A DNA stretch of 64,000 nt from positions 2,487,501-2,551,500 of the forward strand of contig JAHRBS010000010.1 of assembly GCA_024305745.1 (NCBI GenBank), given 5' to 3'. This document shows, piece after piece, positions 36,480 through 47,560 of this stretch. Below the pieces are notes generated by a model that worked only from the letters and a program-made list of their open reading frames with translations, searched no databases and was not told the origin of the DNA. This stretch comes from Polyporus tsugae (Eukaryota; Basidiomycota; Agaricomycetes; Polyporales; Polyporaceae). The translations under genes and the position numbers were made by a program. Positions within the stretch are counted from its first letter, which is position 1. The number at the start of each line of letters is the position of its first letter.

Positions 36480-38277
36480 TTACGCCGCTGCGCCGTACGT
36501 CGCCCTCATTTCTTTCTCGAACTGCACGACATCCACCACGGTGCCCTCCAAGCGCGCTTTCTCCGCCGCGAACACCGCGAGGTGACTCCTCAACGCATCG
36601 GTCACGTCCGTGCCGAGCAGGGACTGGTCCTTCGTCCGGACGGCCTCGATGAACGTGCGGATGAGGCCGACGTCGCCGCCGCCATGGTGGCCGCCCTCGC
36701 TTTTGGGCGTGTGGTGCGTGGACTTGCGCGTGCGGAAGTCGGTGACGGTGAAGGAGTCCATGTCGCCAACGATCTCCCCGAATGCGAAGTGGATGCGCGT
36801 CTGGCGGTCGCATATGAGCTTGGTGTGCGCGATCATCGTGAAGGCGGCGGTCGCGCCGGTGGAGAACTCGACGTTGACGATCTGCACAGTCGTGGTGGGT
36901 GGTTTAATTAATTGAGATGTTTCGGCGGTGGTAAGAGGTAGAAACGACACTGGTCAGGCACGGAACGTGGTCTCAGCGCGGCGGATGGCAGGCGGCACGC
37001 ACCTGGTTGTCGCAGACGTCGTTGTCGCACTCGTATGCGCACCGTCCGTACGGCCCGGTCTTGAGCGCAGCGGTGACGTTCTCGATGTCGGGGATGCCGT
37101 CCACAAGGACTGAGGACGGCCAGCCCTCAGGGCGCAGCGTTGCAGGATCGAGATACACTGTATTGGTTGGCAAACAAGGGCAGGGACGTTAGACATCTGG
37201 CTGCGGCCGTGAAACGGCCCTCGGTCCGGAGCAATATTCCGCTCACCCTTCTTTGCGCTATATGCGCAGTCGCGTTCGTGAGGACATTCGAGGCAGCGCG
37301 TTGCATCGCCAGCCTCCTTGGGTTTCTGGTCCTTGCGGAAGTGTCGCAACGAGCCAAATGACGATACTCGGGTGACGGTACCAGGGAAAAGCCAGTGACA
37401 CAGGATATCAAGGTCGCTGGTGGAGCCGCAGATAGATTATAGATGGGAAGGGAAGCGCGTGTCAGAAGCTTGTCAGGTATAGGTGACAGAGATCACGGAG
37501 GTGGTAGAGCGGTGTACAAGAATCTACGTACTGGCAGCTCTTCGTCATCAGTGAGAACGCAGAGTCCTTCTCGCGGGCCCAGTTGCCGCGCACGTACGAG
37601 TGTGCGAAGTGGTAGAAGCCGACCGGCTCGATGTGCACGATGTTAATGAGCTGACCCAAAGTTCCCGAGCGAACAATCTCAGTCAAGGCCCTGGTATATG
37701 GAGAGTATCGGAGAACTGAAGTAGATTAATATAACCATTAGATGCCAAAATTCATAGGGTGTATGCGGCGGGGTACTGACCGTGACCCATTCCGAAGATA
37801 ATGCCAGCCTTCTTCACGGCAGCCTCCATCCTGAAGCACGCTTCGAGGCTGGTCGACATGGGCTTCTCGCACAGGATGTGGTAACCCTGCTCGGCAAAGG
37901 CAATAGTGACTTCTTCGTGCATGAAGTCCTGTACCGTCACAAGGACAGCATCGGCGAGTCGCTTTCCAACAGTCTGGATGGTTTCGGCTGACGCCTTGAG
38001 AAGATCCTTGTAATCCTCGAACACGAGCGTCTTGTCCACCAAGTGGGCTTCCGCCATGAGCTTGCGTGTCACAGGACGAGGCTCCGCAATCGCGACGACC
38101 TTGCATTTGGTCGGCTCAGCAATAGCATAGCTGGTGTAAGTCTGTGCCCGGTGAACCCATTAAGTACAGGAGTACAATCAGGATACAGAATAGAACCGTA
38201 CGTACCCTGCCACGGTTTCCGCAGCCGATAACGGCGATGGTGACCGGCGCGAAAGCGTCTCCAAAGTCGTGCGGCAT
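36480..38277 (-). CDS. NAD(P)-dependent oxidoreductase, Gfo/Idh/MocA family
   Basis: Six exons: 38206-38277, 37781-38141, 37532-37715, 37247-37416, 37003-37157 and 36480-36881, giving 447 residues. The N-terminal Rossmann fold begins PVTIAVIGCGNRGRTYTSYA (GxGxxG-type), continues through KVVAIAEPRPVTR, and the catalytic EKP motif appears in GYHILCEKPMSTSLEAC. The C-terminal beta-sheet domain includes GQLINIVHIEPVGFYHFAHS and HDLDILCHWLFPG, with the His/Asp pair usual for the active site. A Cys cluster (ATRCLECPHERDCAYSAKK, GRCAYECDNDVCDNQ) is distinctive for one subgroup. Substrates of this family are sugars, inositols or their derivatives; none can be named here. The start at 38277 is the first ATG in frame before the Rossmann strand. 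Confidence 0.9.
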
Positions 38278-39133
38278 GGTGTTCGCGTTCAACACAGTAG
38301 AAGCTGAAGTTCCGGGGAGCCTCAATGAACGTCGCCATGCGCCTTTAATATTATTGACACCTGGGAGAGGCATTGCGGCCCGAACACGACCGTTGTGTTC
38401 GAGTCGGGTCGGAAGGTCTATCTCTGCTTCCTGGATAACCGCCACCACTACCAGGTGACGAGGGGACGCTCTAGCCGCAGCGTAGGCACAGCTGATCGCA
38501 AGAGTCTTGTCCAACGAGAGGGAGACGATTGCATATCAAGTGACGGCCTCCGTTTAGTTCATGTGTGGAGGGCGAGAATGTGTGCGCCGCACACGCGACC
38601 TCCGATCAGTCAACGTTGAACTTGTGGAAGCTCCGCGGGCGAAGATATCCAAAGTTATCGAGGGTCGTCCTGGTCCTGGTCGACGTCTGCGAGCTTGAGT
38701 GCGCAATACAGTACATGTCGATTGGCCAGACTAGTACTCAGTCGCGGAGTCCCCGGTCAGGTTGATCGCAAGCGGCGACGCTGAGGTCGACGTTCGGCGT
38801 CTCGGTGCTGGTCGACAGCGTATGCCTCGCCTCATCCCTCGACTACTACGAAACCTCCAGCATGCCCATACCCGCCCCCCAAAGTTCCCTCCACAACCAA
38901 TAAAAAGGTCGAATGTCGACGATACGCGATCCATACGCGACTTTGCGCGTCCGGAAGAGGTCGACATCTCGCCCATTGGTCGCACTCAATCCATTCTCTT
39001 AGACCGTAGGACCCTCCGACTCATCTACAGACACGCACGCTATCAGCGTGAAAAGGCCTTGGCCCCTGAAGTTCGCGTCTCTCGTTCCAGATGGGTCGTA
39101 AACCAGAGGAGCGGACGCGCTCCTCTTGGAGCA
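38278..39133. other. Divergent intergenic region, no separate gene supported
   Basis: It contains upstream sequence of the oxidoreductase and of the + strand conserved gene. The frame of the latter stays open upstream to about 38760 but shows no conserved features there, so the start may lie further left than given. Confidence 0.5.
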
Positions 39134-40370
39134 ATGCCGAGGGCAATGACTCAAGAGGAGAGGTCATTCCATGCCAACCCTTATCGTCCGTTTGGTTTTT
39201 GTTGTTTCTCTTGGGTATGGTGCTGAGGAGCATGGCAGTGCGGATGCTCGCTAGTCCCCTGCGACAGTGCTACGAGAGTGGATGGACGTTGCCCCGAGGT
39301 GCGTTTTAAAACTATGCGTTGATGATTTTGCATCGACCGAATCAACCGTGTTAGACCTCATGATTCGAATGTCCCCTGCAATTATCCCCGGAGACACCAC
39401 GAAGACGGCTTTTCTTCCCAGCGGAATTGAGCACCCCGCTTTCCGACGGTTTAGAGGAGGGAAGTCGAGGTACTTGCTGTGTTGGAAACCTGTCATCGAA
39501 AGAGCATTGAAAACTGGTATGTCCATACTATTCTCGTCCCACCCTGCGACCATGTACCTACCAGACCTCCTGGCAGGTGCATACAGACGCTTCACGCCTG
39601 AAAGTTCATCCCAAATGACGATGCACCCGCTGGTCATCGACCAAGTCAGCCATGCTCTTCGGGTTCGTGTTCTTCACGAGCTACATCTCCTGGCAAGGCA
39701 ACTACGTCGCGTGCAACAACCCATGGTCCCGCCCGTGGTCAGGCGACTGACTCGCGCGGAGTGGAGCGAGATCAAATCGACGGGCGTAGTGCCGTTCAAG
39801 AACGCCGTTGCTGTTCTAGTTGTGCCCCCTCCCAACCGGGATCCGGAGACGAAACAGCGTCCCGTGTCAAACTACTCTTCAATCCCGGTCGAAGGCGACC
39901 GCTATGACTCGACACCGCTCGTCCTCTCCGAAATGCATCCTACGGCACCACAGGAAGATTGGGAGCTCGTCGATGAACAGCGCGTCCTCCCACCGAAACG
40001 GATACCGGTCTACAACGGTGTTCCGCTCTTCCCTTCCAGAACTCAACGGGCTGCGTTGTGTGCAGCTCTCGCCGAAGTCCTGAGGGCAGAAGGCATGGCG
40101 AGGTTGCGACACGGGTCTCAGTGTGCTGAAGGGACAGTGGAGCATTCTAAAACTACGGAGGAAGGTGGTCGGCGCGCAAAGGGGGATCAGAAGGCAAGTC
40201 ATGCAATTCTTGTTTGTTCGGATGAGCAGACACTGTTTCGTGGCGACACGGTTCCCCTCGCAATTGCACTTTGGAGGATACGGATATGGGAACAAGGCCT
40301 CGAGGATAACCAGGAACAGCACTTTACTTCTAGCTGGACAGGAGCAATCCCGCGAACGTCGACACCCTAG
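39134..40370 (+). CDS. Conserved protein of unknown function (LTRAEW/ALWRIR family)
   Basis: Exons 39134-39185, 39239-39298, 39355-39516 and 39565-40370 give 359 residues. The start MPRAMTQEERSFHANPYLRM, then LASPLRQCYESGWTLPRD, IEHPAFRRFRGGKSRYLLCW, VVRRLTRAEWSEIKSTGVVP, NAVAVLVVPPPNRDPETKQR, VPLFPSRTQRAALCAAL and VPLAIALWRIRIWEQG read as conserved blocks. I recall similar uncharacterised basidiomycete proteins but no function. No signal peptide, membrane helix or known domain is visible; the basic N-terminus leaves mitochondrial import open. Intron 1 has donor GTCCGT. The third intron (39517-39564, 48 nt) contains no stop and is a multiple of three, so it could also be retained. Confidence 0.75.
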
Positions 40371-40511
40371 CATTCTATTAAATAATACTATACCTCCACA
40401 CACACTACCCATCCTGCACACACATCACCTTAGAGTACAATACATACCGATCGCTCGGTGTAATCGTCCTGTAGTACATTGTACAGACGCATGCTAGCAC
40501 AAATCCAACCT

Positions 40512-41484
40512 CTACGCATCGACAGCCATTGCCACTGCGGACGCGAGGTGGGCAGACTTGGTGTCATTGCCCAGGACCTCCTTCCCTTGCCAGAACTTTG
40601 GCAACTGGTCCCCAGGGACGAACAGCCGCTCGACCCCATCTTCCGTGATCACACACATGCGGATGACGCCTCCCGACGAGCCGTCTCGGGACATCGCTAG
40701 CGCAAGTGCTGCAGATCCGGTGAGCATCGCAACTTGTGGATCGGTATGGGAAGAAAAGCGCGTGAAGGGCGACGTACTGTTCTTAACGAACTCAACCGTT
40801 TGGTCACGATCCCAGCCTTCCTGGTATGTCGCATCGCAGTAACCGTACACATACGTCGAACCCGACCCGCCGATCGCCCACGGCTGCTTGAAGAGACCGC
40901 CGCCGAGGGGAATGTTGTATACGCTGGGGCCGACCTCCTTGTCCCAGCCGGCGACGATGATGCCGGCAGAGAGTCCGTCCTTGTTGTCGTAGCAGAGCTT
41001 CTGGAAGATGGTCGCAGCGGTATGTACGGGCGGGGGCGAGCCGCTCATTTGTCTGTTCGCGTGGCGGTATGAGTATGCTTCTGAGGAGACAATACCATGG
41101 GGGCCGGAAGAGAGCGACATACGTGTGGAGCTGCAGGTAGTAGTGTACAAGGTCTGCGATGGCCTGCGTGTCTGCCGCGGAACCTGACCGACAACAGTAA
41201 ATGCGGTCGTGCACATGCGTGAGTTTGTCCGTTACACGGTTCGCCTAAACAACGGTCAGACAGGCATAAATGGATGCGGGAGAAAAGACGTGCAATGTAG
41301 CTGCCCGTGGTTGTGCGAGAGTCTGCGCCGACGACGACGCCATCCTTGAATTGGACGGCCATGATTGAGGTCTATATCCGAAGGCTGATATCAGTACTTA
41401 TTCCTCATCTTTAGCTGCATACCCGAAACATACACCGAGGTTGACCTCACCAGACTTGAGGCGTGAGATATCAACTATCTCCAT
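40512..41484 (-). CDS. PRE3: 20S proteasome subunit beta-1 (caspase-like activity)
   Basis: Five exons: 41434-41484, 41294-41371, 41123-41244, 40778-41052 and 40512-40708, giving 240 residues. The 17-residue propeptide [17 protein letters not shown] is cut before Thr18, the catalytic threonine of [20 protein letters not shown]. The beta-1 pattern continues with [20 protein letters not shown] (catalytic Lys in TDK), [50 protein letters not shown] and [12 protein letters not shown]. It forms the acidic-specific site of the proteasome core. Exon 1 encodes exactly the propeptide. Intron 2 has a GC donor (gcacgt). The gene is divergent from RPN12, with 205 bp between the start codons. Confidence 0.95.
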
Positions 41485-41689
41485 GTTGTTGGGAGGGGAA
41501 TGAGAGTGTGTCGGAGGAGAGAGAGGATGAGCGCGAGGACCGAAGTTGCGAGTGGCTGAAGGGGTGACGCGTCCGACGCGCGTCGTGGGCGCTTCACTAT
41601 ACCCTCTCGTTTCTTGCGTCCCTCACCTTGTTACCCTCGGCCCCTTCTCTGACAGCCCTCGACACGCTTTCCGCTCGCGACAACACAAC
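41485..41689. promoter_or_regulatory. Shared PRE3/RPN12 bidirectional promoter with ACGCGT elements
   Basis: ACGCGT is at 41567-41572 and ACGCGCGT at 41576-41583, roughly midway between the divergent start codons, followed by GTGGGCGC. I see no PACE element (GGTGGCAAA), the Rpn4 site of budding-yeast proteasome genes. Confidence 0.5.
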
Positions 41690-42828
41690 ATGGCGCCACC
41701 GCAACTAGTGCAGCTGTACAAGGAGCTCCAGAAGGTCTTCGTCTCTGGAAACTTGCAGCAGACCGGAGCTCTGCTCACGAAGCTGAAGGTAAGCATCTGT
41801 TCTCCAGTGGTTCTTCCCCATCACCCATTGCACGTCGCTTATGTCGGTGAGTTGTGTTTAGATTGGCCTCACCGAGGCGGGTCTTTTGATGCCATTGGGT
41901 AACCCGGATCCACAAGACCTTGTCCTTGCCCGTAAGTGGCAGAGGCATACACCTAAGGACGATACAGTACTCACGGAACACAATCGTCCTCGGGTCACAC
42001 AGGCGACATCCTTGAAGTCGGCGCGTTCTGGAGCATACGCACAAAAGACATCCCCTCGTTTGACCGCTACTTCTCACAACTGCAAGCCTTCTACAACGAC
42101 TACAGGTGTGTCATTCGCATTCCCCGAACGGATCATTCACTTAGCTGGACTGTAATTGTTGCAGTTCCATCCTTCCCCCATCACCCCGCGAATACCCCCT
42201 CCGTGGCCTGAACCTCATCCGGCTCCTCATCCAGAACCGCATCGCCGACTTCCACACAACGCTCGAATCGCTCCCCCTTCCCGCCGACTCCCTTACCGCA
42301 AATCCCTACATCGCGCACCCGATCAACCTCGAGCAGTGGCTTATGGAGGGCAGCTACAGCAAGGTCTGGAATGCGCGAGAAGAGGCGCCGACGGAGGAGT
42401 ACAAGTTCTTCGTTGACAGTCTCATGGGCACAATCCGGTGTGTCAGCCTTCCTCAACGTTCTTGCCAGTTGTCGCGTGCTCACGCGTCCTCTCCACGCTT
42501 GTTGTGCGTGTGTGTAGGAATGAGATCGCGAGCTGTGAAGAGGCAGCGTACGACAGTCTACCGTTGAAAGACGCAGCTACCCTGCTGTTCTTCAAGAGTC
42601 CGAATGAGCTTCTTATTTTCGCGCAACAGGTACCTTTCGATCTCAGATCCCGGCTAGAATGAAAGTGGCACTGACGCGACTGGTGTCTTCTAGCGAGGAT
42701 GGCAAGTAGATCTTACAGCAGGCAAGATCTTGTTTGCAAAGAAGACCGAGGAAAAGGTAGAGATACCGAAGGAGAAACTGATCGCCGCGAACTTAAAGTA
42801 CGCGCGCGAGCTCGAGCAGATTGTATAG
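41690..42828 (+). CDS. RPN12: 26S proteasome lid subunit RPN12 (PSMD8)
   Basis: Six exons: 41690-41788, 41862-41931, 42003-42105, 42165-42437, 42518-42629 and 42694-42828, giving 263 residues. It starts [20 protein letters not shown]. The PCI-type helical body includes [69 protein letters not shown] and [20 protein letters not shown], and ends [11 protein letters not shown]. All are typical for Rpn12/PSMD8, which joins last when the lid forms and licenses its docking on the base. It lies between two 20S core genes. Confidence 0.95.
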
Positions 42829-42989
42829 ATTAGCGGCAGTATCGACCTCGGACAACTTGCTGTCTTTGTTGTGTTGTTAGTATGGAATGTTTCCCTTCCC
42901 CAGAGATGTGCGCGTGTTGGTGTTGTACACAAGGCCGTCAAGTCGTCGATGCGTCCGTATAGATTACAATGGATGGTATGCCCAAGCAA

Positions 42990-44066
42990 CTACTCGAAGT
43001 TCTCCAATGCCTCCTTTGCCTTCCGCGATGCCTCCTCGAAGAGGTCTTTGGGAACCGGTTGGTGAATGCCCTTCGTCTCATCGCATACCCACGACATCTC
43101 GAGCTCGAAGTCTTTCTCCTTGGCATCGTCATGTACCAGGTAAATGCTGGAGTTGGGTTAGCCTAGTGAGTAGCGGGAGCTGGAGAATATGAACACACAT
43201 TCGTGCGGCCTCCATAACAGCCTCCTTCATCGTCATTTCTGAGAACTTGAGCTTCTCAAGCTCAGTCTTGGCGAGTTGACGGCCCTTCCCGACGGCAGCA
43301 CCACGGTAGCCCTATGCGGGTCGTCAGTTTTTCTAGACTGCAAAGGACGGAAAGGACGAATCCATACGTAGGACACGCCACTTGGCTCGACGACAAACAA
43401 CGCAGGTCCGTTCTTGTCAATAGCGCCAAGGATCGTGCTGCAGCCGAAAGGCCGGACGGAGGAATAGAGAGTGTATGCTTGCACATAGAGACCTACGCGG
43501 TCTACAACGTACTATTGAACAAGCAATCAGCGGGACGGTCAACATTCGAAAGCATAATCAAACCCACTTGAAGGGTAGCAGGAGCACGGTAACTCTCGCG
43601 GAAACTCGATGCTTCATCTCGTGCACGGTTAGAGATATGTCTACCGTCCGCGAGGTAACCTGCCGAAGCCTAAAAATTTATTATCAGCGTAACACGTTCT
43701 GAGCGAGAGACCAAGTCAAATTCCAACGTACGAGGCCAATATGCTTGTCGATGGTTTGTATCCTCCGGTTCGCCGCCGGTACGAGGAGCTTTGAGTGGAT
43801 GACCTTCTCCACTGCGAGTACGACACCATCCTTCACGCGAAGGCCGATGACAGTTCTGATATACAACCACAGTTAAAACGCGCAGAAATAGGGAGAATGG
43901 GGAAAGGCATACCCAGAGTTCTCTACCGCCTTGTTCGCGTATTCCACCTGCGCAGGCATTAGAGGCTGCAAAGAGACCCCGCTTTTGCGAATCGTACCTG
44001 GAATATGCGGCCATCGGGGGAATAGGTACTGGCGGACAAGTCATATCCCGTTCCAATGGAGGTCAT
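42990..44066 (-). CDS. PRE10: 20S proteasome subunit alpha-7
   Basis: Seven exons: 43998-44066, 43913-43947, 43732-43855, 43568-43669, 43368-43511, 43199-43311 and 42990-43146, giving 247 residues. The alpha-subunit N-terminus reads [20 protein letters not shown] then [20 protein letters not shown], matching alpha-7 (yeast Pre10, human PSMA3). [40 protein letters not shown] and [20 protein letters not shown] support that paralogue over other alpha subunits. There is no catalytic threonine, as expected. The long acidic tail of yeast Pre10 is absent; the protein ends [10 protein letters not shown]. It is convergent with RPN12 and divergent from NUP82. Confidence 0.94.
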
Positions 44067-44296
44067 GGCAAGCAGTGAACCAGTTAGGATCTAGAAAGGA
44101 GATGGGGGAGGATGAGAGACAGACGCGAATACCTGAGGACGCGCAACCCTTGCCATCGACGCGTGCGCGTGGGAATCACCTGCCGTCCCGAGACGCGTCT
44201 GGGCGTCTCTGACCGTGTTCTCCGCCACGGTCGCGTTCTTGACTTGGTACCCCCCGCTCTCCTCCCCACCCCTTGTCTCGCTCGCTGTCTCTCACT
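44067..44296. promoter_or_regulatory. Shared PRE10/NUP82 bidirectional promoter with AGACGCGTCT
   Basis: ACGCGT is at 44159-44164, and the perfect palindrome AGACGCGTCT at 44191-44200 is followed at once by GGGCGTCT. The start codons are 230 bp apart. Confidence 0.5.
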
Positions 44297-47200
44297 ATGG
44301 GCTCTGACGAAGACTGGGACGAACTTCTGAGGAACCATCCTATCTTCTCTCTCCCGAAGGGCGTCGCTGGTCCCTCGGGTAGGGGCGAGGTGGCCCTCAA
44401 CCTCTCTCTCAGCTCACTCCCAGAGTTTGTCGACTTGGACCCTGTTGAAGATAAACCTACTCCTTGTGGACGGAGACAGGCTATCGCAGTCAAGGATGCG
44501 GACCTCATTGCGGCTGTTGGATCAGAGATTCGCATAACGTCGCTCGGGGATTCAAAAGGGGCGAGGAACACATCCCAGAAGACGTACAAAGTATGTTCTG
44601 CGGCGAACATCCAACGAAGTGCACTGTTGAACCTAACAGAGCCATGTAGATTCTGCATACACCTTCAGTGCAATTTGAAATCCATCAGATTGCTTTGAAC
44701 CCTAACGGAAGACTCCTTGCAATCGCGGGGGCTTTCCAGGTCGCGGTAGCCGTTCTTCCTCGGACAGGCTACAACAAACTCGTCACTGCGACCGTCGAGT
44801 GCAAGTAAGCTTTTATTGTTCTTGTTAAGTAGTTAAGATATTCATAGCAGTAGGTCCTTCCAGGTGGGACAGTTCCACCATGCCACTGAGACGTCTGCGC
44901 CAGTTGCCAAGATTGACTGGCATCCGTGGGGCCAAGGCGGGTCTACATTGCTGGTTCTCACGACCGACGGCAAACTACGGTCAGTCTTATGGTTCTCTCC
45001 TTCGAGGGTCTCCGTCTCAAACAACGTATAGGGAATACGACATCTCTGAGGATGCAGATGAGCCTCAGCAAACCCTGTCATTCGTTCCAGAAAAGAAGAA
45101 GGGCAATTCATTTCTTGCCGACGACGGTGGCGAGCGTGAAGCGATCTCTTTCGCGCTTGGCAAAGGTCGAGCAGATTGGGGGCCTCTCACCGTCTATGCC
45201 GTCATGCGAAGTGGAGATATCTATGCAATATCACCATATTTGCCGAAGAACGCGTAAGCACAGTCCCTGAACTCTGGTAACCGTGATTCACGTCATTATT
45301 ACAGTTCAGTGCCTTCCTCATACGTGCACGCACTCGAATGCTACGTTTCTGCCAAACAGGAGTTCCTCTCCAACTCGACGACCGGCAAATCTTCATCGCC
45401 AGATAGTCTGACCACTCTCTATGACTACCAAAGAAAATACGTCAATGCGCTATTGAAGCAGCTTCCCCCGGGTACAGCATGGCCTGCTACAACGTGTTTA
45501 GTGCCGATGCATCCACCCACCACAATCAAGAACCCACACGCTCGACAAGGTCCATTCCTCCTGCAGCCAGCACCCCGAATCTTGGAAGGAAGTGAGGGGG
45601 GAGACGCCACGGATATCGTGTACATGTCCTTTGGCGACGATGCTGCTGAGGAAAGCGAGGGCGAGACAGAACGTCTAGGGTTAGTCCTTGTGGTGTTCCA
45701 GGATGGTAAAGTAGACGTGTACCTGGATGTCGAGAAAGTCGAAGCAAGATGGGAGAACAAGCAGGTTGGTTCCTCGACAATGCGCTGAGATGGCATCCAT
45801 TCTTACCACCCCTCCCAGCACGCTTCAACTGATCTCCCAATGCTTGCAGTTTACGAGAGCATTGACCTTGGTATCGTGTCTTCATTAAAGAAGTCCAGCC
45901 CGCCCGCCGGACAATCCCTCCTCGACCTCATTCAAGGGAACCACCCCTCTTTCCTGCTCGACCCTATCAACGATGATAACGTCTACGTTCACCATGCCTT
46001 TGGAGTGCATGTATTGAATGTAGAAGCGTTGTTAAGGAGTCTTGCGGGCGTACTCCGTGACAGCAACGACAGCGAAGCAAACAGTAACTCGGGGATGGAG
46101 GTCGGCCTGGAGAATGTCAAAGGCACTGATGTACAACCAGTCTTGTCGACGTTCTCGACAGAACACAAGTTCGTCCAACCTTAAATGCAGCCATAGATCG
46201 TTCTTGCTGATCTATTTGCCCATAGATCGTCGACACCTGTGGTTGGCGTCGCGATTCCCAATGACGTTTACCTTACCTACAGCATCTTCGTTCTCACGTC
46301 CTCCATGCGCATGTCCGTCTTCCCTTTAACCCTCCGCTCCGAGACTTCACTGGTCTCAGAACCTCAACCGACCCATGCGACGAAGACATCTGCAGTTGAA
46401 CCCCCACAAACTTCCGTCTCCCTGTTCAAATCTTCACTCTCCACCCTATCATCGTCTGGCACCCCGACTCCACCGACAAAACCTGCCTCGTCTACCGCAT
46501 CCGAATCTGTCTCCGTGTCTACCCTCAATGTTCTGCCCTCTCCCCCTGACAGTACGCCCGCATACGTGTCCCTCCTCAGTTCACAACCATGGAAGATCCC
46601 TGATGCCATCGCCCGTCCAAACGGCCTCCCGAGTATCCCCCGCCTCTCCCTCCCGAACGGTTCCGCGATCATCGACGACCACGTCGAGCCCGAGACGCTC
46701 CGCTTCCTTGCCACGACCGTGGAGAAGCTCTCCTCGCAGATCCACGACATCCAACTCGCGCACCGCACGGCGGAGGCCCGTACCGCCCTACAGGAGCAGG
46801 AGTTCAAGCGCCAGCGCGACGCGTGCGCGAAGATGCTCGACACCGTGCGCGCGCTCGGCGGGGAGAGGCAGCGGGAGGCGCAGGACCGCGTCGCGAAGGC
46901 GCGGGAGACGCAGAAGGCGCTGGTGCAGCGGCTGGAGCGGGTGCTGCAGGGCCTGATGGTGAAGGCGAGCCCGGAGCTGAGCGAGAGCGAGAGCAAGTGG
47001 TTCGAGGAGCTCAGGAGGATGAAGGCGGAGGTCGTCGGCGCGGGCAAGTACGACGACCAGGCGTTGGTTGCGCGGGCGAAGCTGGTGCGTGTGCGGATCG
47101 GGTCCGTTGTGTGAGTGGATGTGGGCTGACGGCTTTTGTTTGTTTGTATAGCTGCGGCGCGAGGTGGACCGGCTGCTGCCGCACTTGAAGGAGATGAAGG

Positions 47201-47465
47201 AGAAGGAGATGACGCGGAGGGAGAACCGGGAGACGCTTGGGCTATCTCAGGCGTTCGAGCTGGGCAAGCGGTCCACGGAGGAGTACGTGTTGTGCTCTCT
47301 CCCTCTAATATTGACCTCGATGCTCACTGAGATACCGTGTACAGGCGAGCGAGAATCAGCGGGATGGAAACGGAGATCGCGAGGCTCGCACAGCGCATGG
47401 ACATCTCTATCGGCCGACCACCATCACAGCAGTCATACCCGAAACGGGACGCGAAGGGCGATTGA
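44297..47465 (+). CDS. NUP82: Nuclear pore complex protein NUP82 (Nup88)
   Basis: Nine exons: 44297-44590, 44650-44804, 44854-44979, 45032-45253, 45305-45764, 45819-46168, 46226-47084, 47152-47282 and 47345-47465, giving 905 residues. The N-terminal two thirds form a WD-like propeller, with VQFEIHQIALNPNGRLLAIA, KIDWHPWGQGGSTLLVLTTD, GKLREYDISEDADEPQQ and GKGRADWGPLTVYAVMRSGD. The C-terminal third is a coiled coil (LEQEFKRQRDACAKMLDTVR-like, ENRETLGLSQAFELGKRSTE). This is the Nup82/Nup88 architecture. On the cytoplasmic face the coiled coil binds Nsp1 and Nup159 to anchor mRNA-export factors. NSP1, its direct partner, is encoded 9 kb downstream. Introns 5 and 6 use donors GTTGGT and GTTCGT. 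Confidence 0.9.
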
Positions 47466-47560
47466 CCTGTCTAGCATCTTGTACTCGTAGCATTTGAACT
47501 TTCTTGCATTGCAATGATATTGACCAGAACACAGTGGGGGTAAATGTGCAAAGCGGCGAG

